Source: Colocasia esculenta
Taxonomy: Eukaryota > Streptophyta > Magnoliopsida > Alismatales > Araceae
Assembly: GCA_014218235.1 (NCBI GenBank)
Contig: CM024759.1
Span: 70,502,119-70,566,118 of the forward strand
Length of the DNA: 64,000 nt
Reading direction: 5' to 3'
Shown here: positions 1 through 13,289 of the stretch, piece by piece
Position numbering within the stretch: the stretch's first letter is position 1
How the letters are laid out: every line of letters starts with the position of its first letter
The notes under the pieces: generated by a model
The model's input: only the letters and a program-made list of their open reading frames with translations
Database searches by the model: none
Told to the model about the DNA's origin: nothing
Made by a program: the position numbers and the translations under genes

Positions 1-2027
1 CCTATGCTTCCTCTTCTGTTTGATATAAACCACGCTTTCTTCTGTTATCCAAATATGCCGCCAAATATTGATCAAGATGTGCTTATTCCAACTTCGACTG
101 ACTGTTTCAAATTAGAATCAGTCAATTCTGTATATCATGATCATAAGGGAGATAGTAACATTGTAATATCATTTATATTCCACAATAAGTTGTCTTTCAT
201 AAACCTTATTTTAGGTTCATATTTACTGGTAGTTACCATTTCTATTGTTTATTTTGGTTCTCTGGTGCCATTCCGTTCAATCCTGCCATGGTTCATTCTA
301 AAAGCAATCACCTTCCTATCTAATTTATTGTTGCCAAACCATAAATATCGAAAGATACAGAAATATACCTGTAAATCCTCATTTCTAATGTGCAAATTGT
401 ATAAGTAAAAACACATTTTCTATATAACAATGGTAAAACAAGTGAACTAGAGTCTCAGGGTATTTGCAAGCAATTTAACATTAAAAAAAATCAAACAGGC
501 CGACCCATTCTTTTTATTGAAGACCCATGCAGAATCGAGGGAACAGCTGGAGAGGAAGCTAGCTAACCCGACCAAAAGGACTGATGGCCTATAAATACCA
601 GAGAAAGAAAGATAGAGCAGCTGGAAATTTGAAGGGGGATGACCGGTCAATCTTTTCTTCTTCTTTTTTTTTAAAGTGGATAGTACCACAAATATATTAA
701 AAGAAAGGGAGAATGTACATGTATAGGCAGGTCAAAAGCACAAAAAGATTAACCAGTCAAGCAGGCTTGGATGCAAAATTAGGTAGCCAACATAATGAGC
801 AACAGGGAATAGATGAATAGAGTCAGTCTATTCAAAGGAAATGAAAGTGATACAATGACAATGTGCTAAGCATGCTCGGCCAAATTGGGGGGATGGAATC
901 AGCTGACATTGATGCAGACTCAACTGCAGCCAGATAGGTCTAATCTAATGACAGGATTCAGGAAGAAGTTTAACATCACGATTCTATCATCAGAGCAACA
1001 GCCTATTACCATGTCGTCCACATCTGCTTCTCAGGGAGGATCGCAGCTTTCTGATGTCACAATCGCATCCCACCCTGACCCCACAAAATGTTCTCAGCCC
1101 TGTTTGGTTGCCGGATAGGTTAGTGCCATGTAAACAATCCCAGGATTGCTTTACTGGGTTAACCCAATTTGTGGTTTGAGTGGCCGGGTAGCTAACAGCC
1201 CTGATAAAAGCAGTTAGCATAGTCTACCTTTTGGGTTGACTTGCTTATCAGCCCAGATAAGGGAGTTATCTAGTGTTAACCTTGGATAACCAATCAGTGT
1301 TTTCAAACCACTGTATTGGCTATCAGGCCTGGAAAACCACCACTTACCAGGCCTCACCTGGCTATCAAACCAGACCTCTAGAATAATGGCCATCATCACA
1401 AGACATGCCAAGAACTACAGAGAAGTAGTTGATGAGAGACAAAGACAGACATAAGTGCATGAGAATGCACATGCCAAGCGAACTTAGTTTGATGGTTGAC
1501 TATTCCATAATTCCTATGATCCTACACTGAGAAATGCTCCAGCTCCACACTCATCTCATGGTTCCAAATATAGCTGACAGGTTTAACATTTCCATGGTCC
1601 ATGGCTTGACAACAATGCACATGGTTGATCAATCCATGATTCCATATTGGTTCTGGCTGGTTGATCTGATGGATGATCCGTAATATCGGAAGTTTGAAAC
1701 CCACTGTCAAATGCCAAATGAAAAGAAGAACATAGTTGTAACCTTAGTGTAGGCCATGATTTGTGTCATAGATTCATTTGACTTCTCTCTCTACTGTTTC
1801 CCTTTCACCATTCCATATATTGGATTCGACTTTATCTGATTCAGAGAATAATTCTTCTCTTCCTTACCCAAACCCAAACCATTATCAGGTTCTTTAATAA
1901 GTATAATCCTGAACCCACACAATGGTCTCATAAATACACATATTTGAAAGTGAAAATTAAGAAGACATATGTTTAAGTGGATTTGCACATAGAGTACAGT
2001 TTTCAACACCATGATGTTATTTCATAC
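1..2027. other. AT-rich DNA downstream of the CID-like exons, no supportable gene
   Basis: No convincing exon is visible here. The final exon(s) of the CID-like minus-strand gene should lie at lower coordinates than 2028, but I could not recognise them, so they are either divergent or beyond the left edge. The 134-codon plus-strand reading frame at 4-408 has no recognisable domain and is probably intronic or downstream noise. The stretch at about 1100-1400 is richer in TGG/CCA-type words and may be an old repeat, without clear ends. Confidence 0.4.
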
Positions 2028-5000
2028 CTGAGACACAGGATGAACATACATGACCTGACCTCGTCGTCCAACTGTAACCTAAAATAGAAATGTTTACCAA
2101 AATGAGGTACATAATGATATAATCTAGAAAAATAACCAAGTAATGAAGAAATAACACATGGAACGGAGATTTGCCACAATTTTCTAAATAAAGAATTCCT
2201 TGAAACTTACCATCTGAGAGTTCGGAAATATATACGTGGGTCCGGTTTGAACACTACTATATTGACCACTGAGTCTAAGAGGCTGAATTCTGGTACCTGC
2301 CGGTCCAGTTATCTACAACCAGGCATGAAAATGATAAATCACCAAAACAGAAGAACGGCAACAACTTGAGCAGATGAAAATTTTTCCTCAGATATCAGTA
2401 TGTAGATAAGAAAAGCCAAAGTACAATTCAAAACAAGAGATTAAGAGCGTGCAGGAAACAAACAAGTGTTGCAGTCAATCTCAACCATAAGACCGTATTA
2501 GTAAGGTGGTATAGAAGATATCAACATGGTATATTATGAACAACTTGGCTTGGTCCATCACTATGGTGAATCTGTTTGTATGAAGGTTTTGGGAAAATTG
2601 ACCCAGCTATCAGCCCAAATATTCTTTCCTTTCTTGTCAATTGTAAGAGGTATGGATTAGTGCCATGAAATAGTCTCATATAAGTTGTATTGGGTAGGCT
2701 GTGAAAAAGTGACTTAGCTAGTATCCAATAAATGATTATGACAGAATGAGGGGCAATCAAACATAAAGTCATGCTGATCAGATGGTTGACAGAATGACAA
2801 TGTTATTTCATGAAAAATAGACCATTTCAGGTATAATATAACTTAAATTAGAGAACCTTAAATTAGAGCACCTCAATAGACCAGATTAAAAGTAACAGCT
2901 TAACAACTGGATAACAAAAATGGATTGCATGATACAGTTTTTTGTAAACAAAGTATTAAAATTGGGACACGGCATATTTATTTTTCCTTCAACCCAAATT
3001 CAGAGAAGAAGAGGAAGAAACCCTGATTTCATATTAGTTACAGATGGTAATGATGCATGGGAGAAGGCAATAGGATCAGCAACAACAGCTTATTGTCTTC
3101 TTATTTGTCTTTTTATTTGCACCTTTTTCTTCTCTCTTTTGTTGGCCTGGTCCTTCACCTGTTGTGCCTTTAGAGGGGATGCTGGAAGTGAATATACAAC
3201 ACAAAGGAATGCAGTTTTATTATCTCCTATAAGCCTAAAATCTTGTAAAAAGTTTATCATCATCCTTTATGCTTGTCCCAAAATAAAATGTGCAAGAGCT
3301 CCTCTACATCACCTTTAATATTCCCAAAATTGAGATGCTTTCCCAAAATTGAGATACTACTGAAATATCTTCTTCAAAATGAATAGAGTCCAGGACAAAT
3401 CACCTGGATTCCATGACAGTAACCTCAAATTGCCCCTCTTCGGCTCTTCCTTAATCTTTTGAGGCACGGAGTTCCCAGACTCCATGGTACCGACAAGGTA
3501 CCATATAAAGTAACCCAGCACCTCTACAGGAACAACAGGTATGGTGCAGAAAATGAAATAGCAATTTTAATGGGTATTTTCTGATTCCAGAAAGTATTTC
3601 TTTTCAAGAGAAAATTCGTGGTCATAAATAAATGATAACCAAATGATGCAGTACCTATTGGTTTTGCAACAAATATCATTTGGAATACTTGAAAGTTGAA
3701 ACTCAGGTTTTTAGACTTTTTGAAAACCATAGCTTAAGAAAAAGAATGAGGTTGACACAAGAGGGCAATGGTATTTCACCTTCCTAGCACAGAAGCACAA
3801 TAATATAACCTCATGCTTTATACAAAACACTGACAAGGAAATTGAGTAGAAATACAATTCATGACTGAATGCTTACAGGATGGGGGAACTGGGAAACAGG
3901 AACCATATTTCCAGCAGCCAAATTAATGTGTTGTACAAACTTATTCTGTACGGAACAATTTGCACTTGGGCCAATTTCCATCCCTGGCTGAGCAGTTGCT
4001 ATAGGCAGCATTGAGTAGGTGTTTTGAATATTTGCTATAGTCGATCCTACAGGCACAACTGGTCGGGAATTCCAAATGACGGTGAAAATGTTTTTGCTCC
4101 AGGGTTGAGCTTGAATTCCTGCAATAGATTTTTAACATCATATTACAAATAAAAAACCAAATAAATGAAAGCAAAATATCAGAAAACAAAGAATTAAACA
4201 CAGATGTTAGATAATTCGATCCAAATATGTAACTGTCAACTCTTGGCCCTCACCCAACCTGATGGCCAGGCATAGGCCATGTCACCAACTGGATGATTTA
4301 CATTGATGATCATATGATTTAAATTGATCATTATGAATTATCATTCTAAAATAATGCATATGGAATGTGACACTTTCTCTGTTACCTTCCAATGCAGTTT
4401 GGTAGGATATGAATGTTTCCACATTAATAACTAACTGATACCTCACCTTGGTGCGTGTGTGACTAGCAAGATTAGTTGAGGAAGATGGCAGAGTTGACAT
4501 TTCTGATGAACTTGAAAATGAAGAACGTTTCGCATGCATAGCTAATGAATGGTTAGAAGTATGAACATTTGATGGAGACGTGCTCCTGGATGTTGCTATT
4601 TCGTTGTCAGAAGATTCAGCCTTGACAGCCATAGTGACAGCAGTACCACTTGGCCTTTCTTCAGGCATTATCTTGGATGAGATATCCTTATGGTGAAGAA
4701 AGACATCTGTTGAATCTGCAGTATACATGAAAGAAGAATAGTTTAGGACCTTGAGTGAGTAAATAATGGCATCTCAACTTCAGAGAGCATTTCAAGTCAG
4801 TATATAGATTATGGATTGCCTAGATAGGTGAATGATTGAAAACCAACTCACTATAAGGATTTGAAGAGCAGGTTCTGGCAAAATCTGCATAGTAAGAGCG
4901 AACATATAAGATTAACATGCAAAAACACATCTGTTAGCTATTCTTCATACATATCAATGCCAGAATACTTAAACATACAACTTTCTCCAGATGACCCACA

Positions 5001-7587
5001 GATACACCACTCGAGGGAACTGCTTCTCCATGAGGCTTGCATTCCCCAACCTGTCTGCCAGCAGAGAAAAATGGAGAGCAACCATAGTTCAACACATCAT
5101 CAAGACTAGATCCTCGCTTTTATTGCTTAAACTAGCAAGAAGAAGTTTATCTCTACCACAAATATGTTATTGTATGTCTAACCTTACCTCCCGCTAACAC
5201 AAATAACTGGAATACAAGAATCCTCTTCAATCTGCCAAAGTCCAGAAGCCAAAAGAATAAAGCAATGAGCATCTAACAGATTAAATCTTCCAGCACTAAA
5301 AAGAAAACACCTAGAAAAATTTCAGAAATCGCAACTTGATGGCTCCAGCAACTGCTTATGAGTGAAAGCTACGTTGGCTTATACAGATAAGTGATGCTAG
5401 CCCTCAATCTGTGTTAATGCAGTATTCTTGACAAATAATATCAATAAAAATGTCATGATGTGACCAAATCGGCAAATCCATGTTACTCAAGGTGGATGCA
5501 ACAAAATGGTCAAGCAAAGACATGTTTAGAGAAAACATACATATGCATCAGGAAGGATACTTATATTTCACAGCATCAAATATAACAGGTGAGTCATCAA
5601 TTAATTCAAATAAATTCTGGTTTTTATTCTGTATAAATTCCAGGACATGTTAAAAAACATGATAATGACAGCATATTGCCACATTACCTTTTCAGGGCCA
5701 TACATGTCATTTCCCTTTCCATTGTCAACCTCATACATATCTTTCAATGCATTTGTTGACAATCTCCCTCCACAAGGCACTGTAGTGGAATTTATAGCAG
5801 CTTGGCCTGCTTTTGAACAATGACTTTTATTCTCCCCATCTTGTTCAAATTCCCTGCATATAATGGTTATGTAAATATATATAGAGATATTTTTGTTAAT
5901 GATACGAAATCAATCCTAAAGAAAGCAAAACTAATAAATCAGCAAAACAGAATTCATCATTACAAAAAAATCATGCTGGACGTAGTGTGGGCTAATATAC
6001 CAGCAGAGAAGAAGATGGTGCCATTTGAAAAGGGGGAGGGAAGGAAGCTAGAGACGAAGGAGGAGAATTTGCTTGAAGGAGGAACAAGAGAAAGAGGAGA
6101 GGAAGGAGGGTGGAGAGAGAGAGAGAGAGATGGGGACAGGCGGGGAGGGGACCGGAGGGGGTTTTCAATAGCACTTTGCCAATATTTGAGCCTTTGAGGT
6201 ATTACATTGGCATTTTTTAACAATATTTTAGCAACGATGGCATATTTGCCATTTTCATGTAAGAATGGTTTCCATGTAAAAAGTGACTTGATTTTAAGTA
6301 AGAAAAGGCATGATTATAAAACATAATTATTAAAAGCATGGAACTTGATACAGATGATAAAAAAGCACATATCTCTTGTATGCATAATTCTTGTTCTTGA
6401 GAGATCAGCATCCACTATGTATATATGTAACTCATATACAAGATACATGAAATATATCCCTTGTAAAGATAATAGGAAAAGAGGTGGTTGAGAATGATAT
6501 AGAAAAAACTGGCATTGGAAGATAAAAGAAGTAGATGTATGATTCCAGCAAATTACATTTCTATGGTGTTTCACCATTAATATACCTCACTAAAAGAGCA
6601 TCATAAGGATGTGAATGAACAGATCCAGTGACAGCCTCTACACCATCCCCTTCAACATCTGCCACCGTTCCCCCCACAGGAAGCAAAACTCCCTTCAGGA
6701 GGGGAAGAGATAGTGAATTATCAAACATCAGATGAGCCTATCAATAAAATCCCAACACTCCAAGAGCCAAGATAAGTGTAATTCACCTTAGCAATGACTT
6801 GAACAAGGTCACCAGAAAATACAACAAGGGTATCCACAGAAGCTCCCACAGCAAGGTTTCCATTATACTTTCCTTTCACAATCTTTCTTGCCTTCTTCAA
6901 TACAATGTCTGGATAAAGAAAAGCCAAACAACACAAATCCTCATAAACACACTAGATATAGAATATCCATAAAAAACAAAAGAAGAACCGGCAGAAATCC
7001 TGGGCCATGAAAGCTCCTGCAACGACCTACTTGATCCAAAAAACATTTTGAAGAGACAATAAATGTACAAAAATGAGGTTAAACGCAACAGAGATGTTAG
7101 TCCAATCTCGGTGGCAGCGACATTGCACCCCAATGAGCGTAACTAGGTCATCAAGTGACGGACTCCACGGAGAATAGAACGACACCATCTAAAACACTGA
7201 GAGAAAGCTCCCAGCATCCAACGGATAGGAGATCCAGAATGTCCTAGCAAGATCAAACACAAAGATCCTATTGGATCACACAAACATCACTGCCCTTTTC
7301 CAGTGTGATCAAACCCTGAAAGGTCTTCACTTATCCATCTCTACAGCCAAAACCGATCGCGAAATGGTTGAGCGGAGCCCCCAATTACCGTATCCCTTCT
7401 CGACGCTGGCGGTGTGGAAGATCCCCGAGTAGACGGAGCCGTCCTTGACCTGCACCTCCACGGGGAGCCCGACGATGCACATGGTGGTGAACAGCAGCGC
7501 CTCGCACATGGATGGAGACGGCTGCGGCGGCGGCGGCGGCGGCGCGGTGGCCGATCCCGCTGCTCCCTTCCCGCTGCGCCCGCCCAT
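2028..7587 (-). CDS. CID3/CID4-like PABP-interacting protein (ataxin-2 family), partial, one frameshift
   Basis: Plant ataxin-2 relative; family members bind poly(A)-binding protein through a PAM2 motif and are linked to mRNA handling in the cytoplasm. Visible exons (minus strand): 7389-7587 (start ATG 7587), 6787-6908, 6586-6692, 5688-5853, 5188-5231, about 4975-5105, 4852-4884, 4447-4715, 3877-4118, 2211-2312 and 2028-2078. All have GT/AG edges, and their phases agree if one base is restored in exon 9, giving about 489 residues. Exons 1-2 hold the SM-like domain (CEALLFTTMCIVGLPVEVQV, then DLVQVIAK). Exon 4 (REFEQDGE, LSTNALKDMYEVDNGKG) suits the LsmAD segment. Exon 9 encodes the PAM2 motif FKLNPGAKTFSPSF and is then shifted at about 4069-4076. 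The segment ending GRRGQVMYVHPVSQ is typical of the CID3/4 C-terminal half. The final exon(s) are not seen. The exon 5/6 and 6/7 junctions are the least certain. Whether the frameshift is real or an assembly error cannot be told here. Confidence 0.82.
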
Positions 7588-7659
7588 GCTGGGTTCCGCT
7601 CCTCTCCTCTTCCCTCCCTCTGCTTCGACAGAGGCAGGACGTGGAAGGGGGCTTCGAAG

Positions 7660-7680
7660 CCAAGGGCTTTTATTTCCACC
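7660..7680 (-). promoter_or_regulatory. Possible TATA-like element of the CID-like gene
   Basis: Read on the minus strand, an AATAAAAG-like AT patch sits in otherwise GC-rich DNA about 80-90 bp upstream of the chosen ATG at 7587. That spacing would give a short pyrimidine-rich leader. This is a weak, position-based call; no transcript evidence is available. Confidence 0.25.
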
Positions 7681-7699
7681 CGCCCTTTTCAGTTCTCCG

Positions 7700-9650
7700 C
7701 CCCGAACCCCCCAGTTAAGTTCGTAAAACCTTGTAGCTGTACAGCGGCGAAGAAACCAACTAGGACTCTCGTTAGAACCGTTAAGAATCCGATAATAAAA
7801 GACGCGCGCGCAGTAAACGAGTGGAGTACTATTCCGTTCAAATTTTATTGGTTAATTTTTAATCAATTTCGAGTTGAATTTAAATTTTATCTAAGTATTA
7901 AAAATATCTATTCAAATATAATTTGTTTAAATATTTTTGAGCTCAAAATTTTAACGAATATCTTAATGATCTTAATTGAATTTATGAATTAGTATATATA
8001 AATAAATCTAATTCAATCTACAAGTAAAAAACTCATCGTTCGTAAGACCTAAATCTATTTTATTTCAAATTTATATCTCAAAAATCTTGATAAATTACTT
8101 AATTTAACTATTTTAATATAATATGTGAAATATATTCATAATTTGTCACAAGCGATATAGGATTAAAAAATAGACACTGCAGGGGAGGGGCCAGGGGTGG
8201 CACTACAACTCTCCTTCACACACTGCCTAGAGCCCCTCATCTACATCCTCGGCGACGGCACTAAGGCCGCCAAGAGCACCGTTCGCCACCGGTGGATGGT
8301 CGCGATGGTCGCCGGAGACATCGGTGGCCGACCATGCGCCCCTTGACCCCACCAAGGGCTCACTTGCTACGTAGGTCGGTCTCGGGAGGAAGAAGATGTT
8401 TGATATGTTCGGAGACCTTATAACACTAAATTTTATGTTCATATCCCTATTTACATGATTTGTGTATAGTCTCATTTGCATAATTTATATATATACACTG
8501 TAGATTTAGTCTATAACATTTACGCTCTCATAAATATATTATATTGTAATAATAACTTTATAAATATATATTTATATTTATATTTATATCAATATCAATA
8601 TATTCTCATACTTATTATATTTAAACAAATATTTAAAAGATGTGTTACCGATTATTTATTTGAGTTCTTAAATGATCTGTTCATGAGTATAATCGAGCTT
8701 AGCTCATATATGTTCAGACTCTGCTTGTTTATAAATTGAGTTTTTTTTGTTCAAACTCAGCTTGTTAATTAAATAAATGAGTCAAATCGAATTTTTATCG
8801 AGTCAAATTTCGAATTACTCGTCGAACGTATCGACTCGTTTACACTCCTACGCTCAGATTGCACATATACCCTTGCAACTATGTTAGGTGCAAACTGCAA
8901 AGTAGCTCGGACCGGCCAAATTTTCTCTATATGGCACGGATTGATACGCTTCGATCTGATTGATATATTTTTAAAAAATAATAATATAATAATAAAAAAA
9001 GAAAATTAACGAGATTGAATCGATCATGTTAGGGATTTGGATTCTCCGTGGCACAGATTAGACAACCATGGTTAGTTGATTAGTGTGAGAGTTTGTCATA
9101 TATTTATATTTGTATATATTTCTTAATAATGTTGCATGATATAAATCAAATTCAGAACAGACGATGTGATATGCGAATTCATATCTAAATAATTGATCAG
9201 ATATTTGAATCTAACATATTCTGTTAGGATGTATTTTTGCCACCGTCTGAAATGTGAATTCGATGATACTATTTTGATTCGATATATTTGACTATTCGTA
9301 GATATAAAAATATGTTATATGTTCATAATAAATACAAAATATGATTATTAACTAACAAATAAGAAATCCATATTTGTATTAGGTCGGATAATGTTTGAAT
9401 ATAAATATGATTATTATATAAAAATATATATTTATATTACAGTCTGACAATACACGGAGTCCACAATATCTAAATTTGTATTCAATAATAATCAAATTAT
9501 CCGATATCTAATTAAGTTATCTGTCGAATATTTTAGTTTAAATAATTATTTGACTTAATGAATATGAATTCAAATTCGACTTAGATAATTCTCGAGCTTA
9601 TTATGCTTAAAATAAATATTCCATCAATGGAACTTTTACCTACCGTTAGA
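7700..9650. other. AT-rich intergenic DNA, probably old transposon debris
   Basis: Very AT-rich with many TTTAAAT/ATATTTAT words. A GC-richer island at about 8180-8400 has no recognisable domain in any frame. The segment ending near 8852 (ACTCGTTTACACTCCTA) resembles the terminus of many plant hAT-type repeats, but I found no matching left end or target duplication, so no element is called. Confidence 0.4.
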
Positions 9651-9713
9651 GATGAATTGGACATTTTTACCGCTGATAGAGTTGTGCCTAATCGGGGGAC
9701 CCGCCCATCCTTG

Positions 9714-9765
<52 letters not shown>
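9714..9765. repeat. Compound microsatellite (TG)n(AG)n
   Basis: About 8-9 TG units are followed directly by about 17 AG units. All reading frames across it are compositional. Confidence 0.95.
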
Positions 9766-9769
<4 letters not shown>

Positions 9770-10377
9770 AGCAGGCGTGGAGAGGTGCACGCACACGGAG
9801 AACTGGAGAGAGTGAAGTGACCGGAGCGTGGGTTTTGTGACGTGCATAAGTATCGAGTTCGCGAACGGAGGGGAAGTTGTTGTGCTTGAAATAGTTGGGA
9901 AGATGGTCGTGGGATGCGAGACTTCGAAGACGGAGAGGTCGTCAGACTCGTCACCTTGGAAGACAAGGTGGTCGGTGGCAGCCTGGCAGGGTCGTCCGTC
10001 AACTTGTAGGTCCTAGGAACAGCACGGTCCAACACCACTTTGTGGGCACCCATCGCTGGCATGGCCCCGGCGCTATCGTCCCGTACTCTAGGGAAGAGAC
10101 CCCCAGTGTTATTGCTTGGGCCATTGTCTTTTTTTTTTTTCCCTTATTTTTTTTACGATAATGCTGGGGCCATTTGTCGCTCCTCCCTACATGCACGTAG
10201 AGAAAGAAAGAGTATGCGGGTGCTCGAAGGGGGAGATCTCTCCTGACCATACTATGGAGATTTACAAGAGGTGAATGGACCTAAGATCGAAGTTATTTAA
10301 AGTTAAAAAAATTACATGCAAAAATGAAAGTAACCACACAAAGAATATAACAATTTTATTCTAATTTGGAGATGAAT

Positions 10378-11430
10378 AACCTCAACCTCCTATGTTCAAT
10401 CTTCGAAACAATTTCATAATTTCACTAACAGCCAACTGACCAATCATCTAATATACAACTCACATTTAAGTCTTCCCTCAACTAAGAAATCCACATGGTG
10501 AAGTCACTAGAGGTGTTCATTATTCGGTTCAAACCGAAAAATGAAACTGAACTGATCGATTCGATTTGGTTTGATTCATTTTGAACATGAAAAAAATTTA
10601 GTTTGGTTCTAAATCAAATCGAAAAAAAAATTTAGTTTGATTCGATTACTAAGCTCTATAAATCAAACTAAACCGATTAAACTGAATTACAATAGTAAGT
10701 TTTAATTTGTATATATCTATCAAGTTTATTTAATATTTACGTAAAAATATATATTATGGAGGGTAATATGATCATCAACATTTAATACTTTATTTCAAAT
10801 ATTATTGATAGTAATTTATTAGAGAAACAAGTGATTAAAATCTTATTTAAGACTAAGAGAATCTAAAAGTCCATTTATTTTCAAGTTAAATCGAACCAAA
10901 TTGAACCAAATCGAATTTATTTTGGTTTGGTTTTAAAAGACTTTGGTTTGGTTTGGTTCGAGTTGGGTTTGAATTTGGTATGGTTTGATTTCTTAAAAAT
11001 CTTCTATAAACTAAACCAAACCAAACCCAACACCCCTAGAAGCCACAAGTCTTATGTCTTCTCTATCCAAGGGATAATTAACAACACTCATATCACACTA
11101 GTCTTCCTTCCACAAGGGTTACACAACACTCTAATGTTGCAACACAAGTCTTCCTCCAATTAGAGAGAATCAATACAACCTCCTATATTCAATCTACGAA
11201 ATAATAACTTCATAATTTCACTAACACCCAACGGGCCAATAATCTAGTGTATAACTCACATTTAAGTCTTCCCTCAACTAGGAAAACCACATGGTGAGGC
11301 CACAACTCTTATGTCTTCTCTATCCAAGGGACAACAACACTCGGATCACACTGGTTTTCCTTCCACAAGAGATATACAACACTCTAATACTGCAAGACAT
11401 AAGTCTTCCTCCAACTAAAGAGAATCAATA
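10378..11430. repeat. Tandem duplication of a ~255-bp non-coding unit, first copy split by a transposon
   Basis: The first copy (10378-10507 continuing at 11039-11165) and the second (about 11171-11430) share long runs such as CACATTTAAGTCTTCCCTCA, CTTATGTCTTCTCTATCCAA and CTTCCTTCCACAAG with scattered substitutions. No coding potential is visible. The unit is useful because copy two lacks the insertion found in copy one. The origin of the unit is unknown. Confidence 0.8.
10508..11038. mobile_element. 531-bp non-autonomous hAT-type element
   Basis: It begins TAGAGGTGTT and ends with the inverse of TAGGGGTGTT (9 of 10 matching). The flanking 8-bp duplications are GAAGTCAC (10500-10507) and GAAGCCAC (11039-11046), 7 of 8 matching. 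TAG-type GGTG ends plus an 8-bp duplication are hAT features. The interior is AT-rich with repeated GGTTTGGTTTG / AACCAAACC words forming an internal inverted arrangement and has no transposase. The tandem copy at about 11295-11310 has the same flanking sequence without the insertion. Confidence 0.82.
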
Positions 11431-12111
11431 GAGCATGCAGGCTCACACAAAAGTACATGCCAAGAAAGATGCCTATAACAAGATAAGATTGGCAACAATG
11501 TAGCACTCAAAGAAATAAAAATAGATGCTCGATGACATTGACTGGATCATGGTGAAGATGGCAATGAAATTTTAAGTCAAACTACTCTTCTTCCTCAAAG
11601 ATGAATGCACGAAACCTGAAACTTTATCGAGGAGAGCAAATTAAGACTTTCTTAAGCAAGAATACTTGAAGAATTTTGAAGAAACACTTAGGCTTATTTT
11701 AGATTGAATCTCTTTGTTTCTCTTGAGGGTGTGGTGTTTAACACTATAGTTCCTTTGAAGCCTTTCAGTCATATGTGTAGATCCATGTGCTTGCTGACTA
11801 TTAAAGCATGAATATAGCTCTTGAGGTAAGCTTCTAATTGGTGCAATGTTCATTGCGTATTTGATAACTTCTTCCTTGAATCCATTTTGTCTTGGTAGGC
11901 AATTTATTTGATATCTAACATATGATAAAAAAGATATCTGGCAAAGGTTTAAATCCTTTTGCAAATCATTAGAGAAATCTCCTATATTGCTTCTTTCTTT
12001 TTTATGTTTCGAGGGCTACAAAACGTAAAGATGTTTGTAGTTATACAAATCGAGGAATCTGGGACGTGCATAGTGTGACTTTTCTCATACTTTCCCATTG
12101 TCACTTTGTCT

Positions 12112-13281
12112 CAAGGTTCGTCGTACCGACCGGATCGACCGTACCGTATTCTCTATGGTACGGTACGTATCGAACCGTACCGTACCGTTGAGATACGGTG
12201 AAAAATTGACATATTGTGTTGAAACTCATTTTGTACCTTGTAAACCCATTCAAATAATGTCCATTTGTGTTCAAATTTTAGCTATAAACTAATGTAATAG
12301 TTTTACAAATTATGGTGATTTTAGTTTAATTTTTAAAATTTATTTTACACTGGGTGAAAAATCACCCGAAAAATAGTTACATCGGCTTAATATCGAAATC
12401 CGTACGTCAACAATTCTGGATATTTACATTTCTGATATCACCATATTTTTCTAAAAATTATGGTGTTCTCAAAATTTATTTTCGTTACAGTTTTTTGATG
12501 TCGCCTTGTCGGAGCGCGCACTTCTGAGTATGGCATTGGGGCTATCATTTATTAATGTTAATTAATCCTAGATATTAATAAAATTACTATAATTTGTATC
12601 ATCTCTTAATTAGTTTATGTTTGAAATTTTATCTCAATTAGACACTAACTAGACTACTTAAGTGCAGACAGAGTTTGTCGCAGTATGACGAACTCTCTGT
12701 GCGCGTACTTCAACGGGATGGCATTTGGTTTCTAAAATAAAGTTAAATATGAAGTCATCATAATTACTAGAAAAATGTACTGATTATAAAAATATAAATA
12801 TCATGAGTTATTGATGCATAGATGTAGAGATTAGGTCGACCTAATGATTTTTGGGACAGTTTTTACTTGACAAAAAATTAATTTAAAAAATTAAACTAAA
12901 ATTATTACAATTTGTATCACATATTAATTAGCTTATGTTTGAAATTTCATCTCAATTAGACACCATTAGATCCCTTAAATGTTGAGATTAAGTCGATTTA
13001 CTAATTTTTTAGATAATTTTTACTTGATAAAAAATAATTAAAAAATTAAACTAAAATTACTATAATTTGTATCATCTCTTAATTAACTTATGTTTAAATT
13101 TTTATCTTAATTGAACACCATTTACATTATTTTAATATACATAATATAAAAAAATTATTAAAAGAAAATTTAACCCGGTCACCCCATTGGGGTGACCCGA
13201 CCGTGCCCGGGTACCGCTGGCGCCCGGGCACGGTACGGTACGCCCGTGCCGCCGCGGTTTGGGCGGCACGGGCGAACCATG
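12112..13281. mobile_element. 1,170-bp non-autonomous terminal-inverted-repeat element, perfect 8-bp TSD
   Basis: The direct repeat CTTTGTCT flanks it at 12104-12111 and 13282-13289. The ends are CAAGGTTCG and, inverted, CATGGTTCG (8 of 9). Both ends are GC-rich with TACCG/GTACGG words, while the middle is AT-rich and holds three related blocks. No transposase frame is present. The 8-bp duplication and CA...TG ends point to the hAT superfamily; assignment to a named family needs a database search. Confidence 0.75.
12560..13125. repeat. Three related ~80-bp AT-rich blocks inside the 12.1-13.3 kb element
   Basis: Blocks at about 12569-12652, 12888-12970 and 13044-13125 share ACTATAATTTGTATC, TTAATTAGCTTATGTTTG and ATCTCAATTAGACACCA with substitutions. 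The spacing is unequal (about 320 and 155 bp), suggesting internal duplications in the transposon. Confidence 0.7.
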
Positions 13282-13289
13282 CTTTGTCT

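Noticed and set aside
4..408. 134-codon plus-strand frame at the window edge
   Set aside because: No recognised domain, AT-rich and antisense to the CID-like gene's expected 3' region.
7341..7992. Alternative plus and minus frames over the first exon of the CID-like gene
   Set aside because: GC-rich shadow frames; only the frame with the SM-like domain splices in phase to further exons.
8227..8481. GC-richer island with an 84-codon minus frame
   Set aside because: No domain, no splice-consistent partners and no start context; left as unexplained intergenic DNA.
7780..8860. Possible hAT-type element ending ACTCGTTTACACTCCTA
   Set aside because: The left end and target duplication could not be found; the interior is only generic AT-rich words.
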